Assembly: GCA_903858055.1 (NCBI GenBank) | Contig: CAIOHM010000074.1 | Span: forward strand, 1 to 10,214 | Length of the DNA: 10,214 nucleotides | Source: an uncultured delta proteobacterium | GTDB lineage: Bacteria > Myxococcota_A > Polyangia > Polyangiales > Polyangiaceae | Direction of reading: 5' to 3' | Shown: positions 5,786 to 10,214 of the stretch, one piece after another | Layout: each line of letters begins with the position of its first letter | Numbering within the stretch: position 1 is the stretch's first letter | Position numbers and translations under genes: made by a program | Notes under the pieces: generated by a model | What the model was told of the DNA's origin: nothing | Database searches by the model: none | The model's input: only the letters and a program-made list of their open reading frames with translations

Positions 5786-8700
5786 ATGAGCGGAGGGAAG
5801 GGGCCATTCGGCGTTCGCGTGAGCCGCCTTCGGCCTTGCGCGTGGGTGCGTCTTGCGGTGCTGACCGGGGTCTGTGCGTCGCATGTCGCGGCGGCGGAAG
5901 CCTCGCGAGCCATCGTCGTCGACGACCGCTTCGAGCAGCGTGCGCTCGGGTTCGACCTCGATCTCCTCGAAGACACCTCCGCCTCGCTCACCCTCGACGA
6001 CGTACGCACCCCCGCTGTCGCGGATCGCTTCACGCCCTCGCGAGCGGCGTCGCCGAGCGTCGGCTACACGGCGAGCACGTGGTGGGCGCGGTTCTCGATC
6101 GACGAGCGACGCACGCCCGGGCATCCCGCGGCCGACGAGCCCCTCGTGGTGACGCTCGCCTACGCGCAGACGGACGAGGCGCGCTTCGCCTGCGAGGACG
6201 CTCGCGGTGAGCTCGTCGTGCGCGCCCGCGCGGGCGATCACGTGCCCCACGCCGAACTCCCGAGCACGTACCGCGAGCCCTCGTTCGAGGTGCCGCCCGG
6301 GGCTCGCACGTGCTGGATCGAGGTGCGGACGACGGGCTCGGTGCAGTTCCCGCTCACGCTGCGATCGTTCGCCGCGTTCGTGGAGCACCGCGTGCGCGAC
6401 ACCGCGGTCCAGGGGCTCTACTTCGGGGCGCTGCTGGTGATGATCGCCTACAACGCGCTCGTCTCGCTCGTGTCGCGTTCGCGCGCCTACGCGGCGTACG
6501 CGGCGTTCCTGATGGCCCATGGGTTCGTCCAGATGCTCCTCGCGGGCATCGCCCCCGCATGGCTCGGTGCCGTCGTGAGCCCGCCCGATCGGCTCATCCC
6601 TGCGGCGACGGCGCTCACCGGGCTCACCTCGCTCGTCTTCACGATGCTCCTGCTCGACATGCGTCGCTTCACGCCGCGGCTCTTCCGAGCGGGGCGCTGG
6701 GTCGCAGGCTACCTCGTGGTGCACGCCGTCGTGAGCCTGTGGCTGCCGTACCCGCTCGGCGTCAAGACCGTGCTCGCGTGCGAGCCCGTGTGGGCGGCGC
6801 TGCTCCTCGCAGCGGGGTGGTCGCTCGCGAAGCAGGGCCAGCGCGTGGCGTTCTATTACCTCGCCGCGTGGGCCTCCTTCATCTTCGGGGCCCTCGTGTA
6901 CATGCTGCGCATCCTCGGGTACGTGCCGCGGAGCGAGCTCACCGCGAATGCGCAGCAAATTGGCTCGGCGTTCGAGTTCGTCCTGCTCTCGTTCGCCCTC
7001 GCCGACCGCATCAAGCTCTTGCAGGAGCAGGCCGCTCACCACGCGGAGGCTGCGCGCGAAGCCGCGGAGGTGGCCCGCGTCGCGACGGAGCTCGCGCTCG
7101 CGGAGCAGTCGCGCATGAACATCGAACTTCAGCGCATCGACAAGCTCAAGGACGCCTTCTTGGCGAACACCTCCCACGAGCTGCGCACGCCGCTCAACGG
7201 AATCCTCGGCCTCGTCGAGACCACGCTCTCGGGCGCCGCCGGCGAGGCCGCGCCCGGGGTGAAGCGCAACTTGAAGCTCGTGCGCGCGAGCGGCAGGCGC
7301 TTGGCGACGCTCGTCAACGACATCCTGGATTTTTCCGCGCTACGTGAGCGTGATGTCCAGCTCCGTCGGCAGCCCGTCGCGCTGAACGCGATCGTCGAGC
7401 TGACGCTGCAGGTGCTCGCGCCGCTCGCCTCCGACAAAGACCTGCTCCTCTTCAACGACGTGCCGGAAGGCTACGGCGTTCACGCGGACGAGAACCGTCT
7501 CCAGCAGATCCTCACGAACCTCGTCGGCAACGCGATCAAGTTCACCGAGCGCGGAAGCGTCGCCATTCGCGCCGAACAGATCGGCGATCGCGTGTGGATT
7601 TCAGTGCATGATACAGGCATTGGGATTGCCCCGGAGTCGCATGAGCGCATCTTCGAGTCTTTCGAGCAGGGCGACGGAGGTGCAAACCGCGGCTATGGCG
7701 GAACGGGCCTCGGCTTGACGGTCACCCGGCAGCTCGTCGAGCTGCACGGCGGGCGCGTTCAGGTGACGTCCGAGCCCGAGGTCGGCAGCGTCTTCACCTT
7801 CGACCTCGCGGCCTGCGAGCTCCCCATCGACGAGGCCCCCGTCTCGCGCGTGGTTCCTCAGGGGCTCCCGTCGCCGTCGGCCTTCGCGATCTCGGGTTCG
7901 GTGCTCGCGGCCGTGCCCGCACCGCTTGGCGTCCGCGTTCTCGTGGTCGACGACGAGCCCGTCAACCGCGAAGTGCTCGCGCAACACCTCGTTGCGCAAG
8001 GGTTCACCGTGCTTCAGGCCGCGGACGGCGTCGCGGCGCTCGAGATCATCCGCGAGGGGCCGCCAGACCTCGTGCTCCTCGACGTGATGATGCCAAGGAA
8101 GAATGGCTACGAAGTGCTCGCCGAGCTGCGGCCGCGCTTTGCGGAGGGCGACCTTCCGGTCTTGCTGCTCACGGCGAAAGCACAAGACAGCGACCTCCGT
8201 CAGGGGTTCCTCCTCGGCGCGAACGACTACGTCTTGAAGCCTGTGAGCCTGGTGGAGCTCGACGCGCGCATGGCCCACCACCTCCGGCTCTTGCGCGCAC
8301 AGCGTGAGCTCCGCGGCTACGCTCACCATCTCGAGGAGCGGGTCGAGGCACGGACGCGCGAGCTCCGCGAGGCGCTCGACGCGATCGAGCTCGACTTGAA
8401 CGAAGCGAAGCTCTTTCAGCAAATCGCCTTGAAGACCCCGCCCACGATCGCCGGCGTGGGCATCGCCGTCCGCTGGCTACCGCTCGGCGTCGTCAGCGGC
8501 GACTTCTACGATTTCGTCGAGCTGCCGGGAGGCGTGCTGCGCGTGCTCGTGGCCGATGCGACGGGGCACGGCGTTCAGGCCGCGCTGCGGACGATGGTCA
8601 TCAAGACGGCGTACGACGCGATCAAGGTTGCGGCTGCATCGCCGGCCGAGTGCCTGCGCGAGCTCAACGTCGCCCTGCTCGGCGCGTACCCCTCGCTCGA

Positions 8701-9130
8701 GGCCAAGACCGACGCCGTGTGCGTCGACGTCGCGCGCATGACGGGCGGCGCGCTGCGAGTGAAGGCCTCCGTGGCCGGGGCGATGGAGGTGATCTTCGCG
8801 GACGGCGGGCGCGTCGGGGTCGTAGAGGCGCCTGGGTTCTCCCTGGGCTTCGATGCGTCGCTTCCCTTCGTCGACGGCGAGGTCACGCTCGGTCCCGAGG
8901 GGCGCGTCTTGCTCTTCACCGACGGCGTGCCCGAGCAGTTCAACGAACGGGAAGCCGCCTTTGGCTACGATGAGCTCGAAGCGGCCCTCGCGCGCGAAGC
9001 GACGGTCGAAGCGGTCGCCGACGGGATCCTCGCGGCGTGGCACGTTCACCGCGCGGACGTGGCCGCGACGGACGACGCGACCCTCATGGTGCTCGGGCCC
9101 GCCGCGCCGGTGGTCACTGCTTCTTCGTGA
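5786..9130 (+). CDS. Hybrid histidine kinase: 7TMR-DISM sensor, HisKA-HATPase, receiver, SpoIIE/PP2C phosphatase
   Basis: A 1114-residue membrane signalling protein. Domain order: signal peptide 1-37 (hydrophobic run about 20-31, AAA-type site); extracytoplasmic 7TMR-DISMED2-like domain about 40-200; 7TM domain about 205-408 ending QQIGSAFEFVLLSFALADRI; coiled coil about 409-455; HisKA with phosphoacceptor H464 in SHELRTPLNG; HATPase with N box (N582), G1 DTGIG (609-613) and G2 GYGGTGLGL (636-644); receiver about 715-835 with D722/D723, phosphoacceptor D766, T796 and K818; coiled coil about 836-880; PP2C/SpoIIE phosphatase about 890-1105. The phosphatase retains metal-binding acids in SGDFYD (904-909), ADATGHG (923-929), TDGVPE (1045-1050) and TDDATL (1095-1100). 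All catalytic sites look intact, so the likely path is H464 to D766, with the receiver then controlling dephosphorylation of an anti-sigma-antagonist-type protein. No such partner is in the window. I chose the ATG at 5786 because it directly precedes the signal peptide, with GGAAG at 5777-5781; earlier in-frame codons lie within the preceding gene or the terminator. Confidence 0.93.
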   Translation: MSGGKGPFGVRVSRLRPCAWVRLAVLTGVCASHVAAAEASRAIVVDDRFEQRALGFDLDLLEDTSASLTLDDVRTPAVADRFTPSRAASPSVGYTASTWWARFSIDERRTPGHPAADEPLVVTLAYAQTDEARFACEDARGELVVRARAGDHVPHAELPSTYREPSFEVPPGARTCWIEVRTTGSVQFPLTLRSFAAFVEHRVRDTAVQGLYFGALLVMIAYNALVSLVSRSRAYAAYAAFLMAHGFVQMLLAGIAPAWLGAVVSPPDRLIPAATALTGLTSLVFTMLLLDMRRFTPRLFRAGRWVAGYLVVHAVVSLWLPYPLGVKTVLACEPVWAALLLAAGWSLAKQGQRVAFYYLAAWASFIFGALVYMLRILGYVPRSELTANAQQIGSAFEFVLLSFALADRIKLLQEQAAHHAEAAREAAEVARVATELALAEQSRMNIELQRIDKLKDAFLANTSHELRTPLNGILGLVETTLSGAAGEAAPGVKRNLKLVRASGRRLATLVNDILDFSALRERDVQLRRQPVALNAIVELTLQVLAPLASDKDLLLFNDVPEGYGVHADENRLQQILTNLVGNAIKFTERGSVAIRAEQIGDRVWISVHDTGIGIAPESHERIFESFEQGDGGANRGYGGTGLGLTVTRQLVELHGGRVQVTSEPEVGSVFTFDLAACELPIDEAPVSRVVPQGLPSPSAFAISGSVLAAVPAPLGVRVLVVDDEPVNREVLAQHLVAQGFTVLQAADGVAALEIIREGPPDLVLLDVMMPRKNGYEVLAELRPRFAEGDLPVLLLTAKAQDSDLRQGFLLGANDYVLKPVSLVELDARMAHHLRLLRAQRELRGYAHHLEERVEARTRELREALDAIELDLNEAKLFQQIALKTPPTIAGVGIAVRWLPLGVVSGDFYDFVELPGGVLRVLVADATGHGVQAALRTMVIKTAYDAIKVAAASPAECLRELNVALLGAYPSLEAKTDAVCVDVARMTGGALRVKASVAGAMEVIFADGGRVGVVEAPGFSLGFDASLPFVDGEVTLGPEGRVLLFTDGVPEQFNEREAAFGYDELEAALAREATVEAVADGILAAWHVHRADVAATDDATLMVLGPAAPVVTASS

Positions 9131-9971
9131 CCTTGAAGTACGGCTTGCCGCGGCGCGTGCCGGCCGCCGTGACCTTCAAGACCGCCAAGCTGAACTCGCG
9201 GATTCGGCCGTCTCGCTCGAAACGCACGTGAACACGCTCGCCGTCGCTCTTCAGCACGTCGCCCTCGCCGAACGTGAAGTGTTCGACGACGGCCCCCTGC
9301 TCGACGATCGGATCGTCATCGCCGGAGTGGGCGCTCGTGATTCGTGCAGGTTGCATCGTCTTCGCAACGCCCGGCCGTGGCGGCGTCGCGGGCGCTGACG
9401 TGACCGCTTCGCTTGCGTCGGCGAGGGCGGCCCACGCGCTCGCGGTCGGCGTTACTGGCGGCGCGGCGGAGCTCTTCGTGGCGCGCGGCTCGTCGTCCCG
9501 GGTCGCGCTGCGGGGTGCGCCTGCGAGCTCGGCCTCGAGCTGAAAGAGCCAAACGCCAGCGTCGCTGCGCATCGTGCGGACGAGGTCGGTCCCTGCGAAG
9601 CCGCTCACGAGCACCTCACCGCCGTCCACGCGCGCCGCTTCGACGGCGCCCGCGGCCATGCGTTCGCCGAAGGTGTCGCGGAGCGCGAGCACCGCGCGCG
9701 TCGTGATCGCGAGGGTGCCGCGCGTGAGACCGAACGCGCCCTCGAGCGTGATGGCCTCCACCGGGCCTTCGAGCGTGCGGCCGCCTTCGCGCTGCGCCAC
9801 CGTCGTGTCGAAGGTGCGCACCTCGACGTCGCGCAGGACGGCGCTGCCGCGGAACGTCCCGCTCGTGAGGCCCGCTTTCTCGATGGCTTCGACGAGGCTC
9901 TCGGGCCAGCGGTCGCCCTTCTCGAGGAGGACGAGCCGGTGGTCGAGGGCCTCGATGCGCTTGCTCTTCAT
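9114..9971 (-). CDS. PPC/DUF296-domain protein with C-terminal UvrD/PcrA-like Tudor domain
   Basis: A 285-residue protein in three parts. Residues about 8-125 match the PPC (plant and prokaryote conserved, DUF296) fold: HRLVLLEKGDRWPESLVEAI, SGTFRGSAVLRDVEVRTFD and LEGPVEAITLEGAFGLTRG. The histidines common in prokaryotic PPC proteins (HLH and GGH regions) are replaced by ITTRAVLAL and ERMAAGAVEA. Residues about 150-215 are a Pro/Ala/Thr/Ser-rich linker. Residues about 220-285 contain VVEHFTFGEGDVLKSDGERVHVRF, the V-x-H-x-x-F-G-x-G-x-V pattern of the Tudor-like domain at the end of UvrD/PcrA helicases (DUF3553-like). PPC domains bind DNA as AT-hook partners in plants; the PcrA Tudor domain contacts RNA polymerase. 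A nucleic-acid- or polymerase-linked role is therefore possible but unproven. The ATG at 9971 overlaps the upstream gene's TGA (ATGA), and the 3' end overlaps the kinase gene by 17 bp, tail to tail. The open frame extends to 10154, but the added Arg-rich residues are antisense-like. Confidence 0.78.
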   Translation of the reverse strand: MKSKRIEALDHRLVLLEKGDRWPESLVEAIEKAGLTSGTFRGSAVLRDVEVRTFDTTVAQREGGRTLEGPVEAITLEGAFGLTRGTLAITTRAVLALRDTFGERMAAGAVEAARVDGGEVLVSGFAGTDLVRTMRSDAGVWLFQLEAELAGAPRSATRDDEPRATKSSAAPPVTPTASAWAALADASEAVTSAPATPPRPGVAKTMQPARITSAHSGDDDPIVEQGAVVEHFTFGEGDVLKSDGERVHVRFERDGRIREFSLAVLKVTAAGTRRGKPYFKVTKKQ

Positions 9972-10214
9972 GGCGTGACGCTCGGGGCCTCGGGCTTGGG
10001 CGCTTCGGGCGTGGTTGCGGGTTCCGAAGGCGGTGTGGGCGGGGCGGAAGGAGCCGGTTCGTTCGCGGCAGCGGGCACGGGCGCGACGAGGTCGGGCCCG
10101 GCGAGGACGAAGCTGCGGCCCGCACCGGCGACGAGGCTCAACTCGCCAGCCCACGCAGGCGCCGAGCTCGCGGTCGCGAGGACATCGAGCGTCGAGCGAT
10201 CGTCGGCGAGCGAC
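9968..10214 (-). CDS. 3' end of an unidentified gene with Pro/Ala-rich C-terminal tail
   Basis: Eighty-one C-terminal residues before a TGA at 9970-9968; the start lies beyond the right edge. The first part (about 1-47) reads as ordinary protein, with a strand-like stretch GELSLVAGAG-RSFVLAGPDLV. The last 34 residues (48-81) are almost entirely P, A, E, S and T, a disordered tail. The stop overlaps the ATG of the PPC gene, so the two are probably co-transcribed and coupled. I do not recognise the family from this fragment. The frame is supported by the ATGA junction, the typical codon use and the lack of stops. Confidence 0.6.
   Translation of the reverse strand, partial: SLADDRSTLDVLATASSAPAWAGELSLVAGAGRSFVLAGPDLVAPVPAAANEPAPSAPPTPPSEPATTPEAPKPEAPSVTP

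Noticed and set aside
5558..7177. 539-residue minus-strand frame opposite the oxidoreductase and the kinase sensor region
   Set aside because: Highly charged, low-complexity translation typical of antisense GC-rich DNA; the opposite strand encodes recognisable domains.
7601..8422. 273-residue minus-strand frame opposite the receiver and HATPase region
   Set aside because: Shadow of the kinase reading frame, with no start context or family similarity.

Overview
The window is a very GC-rich, densely coded bacterial chromosome segment with strong G/C bias at third codon positions, which produces long spurious antisense frames. The gene content points to a myxobacterium-like (Myxococcota) genome: a 7TMR-DISM hybrid histidine kinase fused to a SpoIIE-type phosphatase, a cobalamin-dependent lysine aminomutase in a non-clostridial setting, and a PPC-domain protein with a Tudor-like tail. 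This assignment is an inference from style and content; there is no rRNA or marker gene here. No mobile element, CRISPR array, tRNA or rRNA was seen.

Layout. (1) Positions 1-3942, minus strand, read right to left: a secreted SRPBCC-fold protein (3942-3247), an ABC-2 type permease overlapping it by ATGA (3250-2327), a 114-bp gap with a sigma-54-like -24/-12 element and an inverted repeat, then kamD (2212-671) and kamE (667 to beyond the left edge), the two subunits of lysine 5,6-aminomutase, 3 bp apart. (2) Positions 3941-5694, plus strand: a YgfZ/GcvT-like folate-binding protein and a 3-hydroxyisobutyrate-dehydrogenase-family oxidoreductase overlapping by GTGA, followed by a probable rho-independent terminator. 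The first genes of regions 1 and 2 are head to head and their start codons share a CATG palindrome. (3) Positions 5786-9130, plus strand: one 1114-residue signalling protein (signal peptide, 7TMR-DISM extracellular and 7TM domains, HisKA, HATPase, receiver, coiled coil, PP2C/SpoIIE phosphatase). (4) Positions 9114-10214, minus strand: a PPC/DUF296 protein with a UvrD/PcrA-like Tudor C-terminus, convergent with and overlapping the kinase by 17 bp, preceded (ATGA overlap) by the 3' end of an unidentified gene with a Pro/Ala-rich tail.

How the genes work together. KamD and KamE form one adenosylcobalamin/PLP enzyme that moves the terminal amino group of D-lysine or beta-lysine to the adjacent carbon; the rest of that pathway is not in the window. 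The oxidoreductase is probably co-translated with the YgfZ-like Fe-S maintenance protein, but no shared pathway is evident. The kinase contains input, phosphotransfer and Ser/Thr-phosphatase output in one chain, so its target is presumably an anti-sigma-factor antagonist encoded elsewhere. The most novel items are the PPC-Tudor protein and the complete in-cis kinase-receiver-phosphatase.
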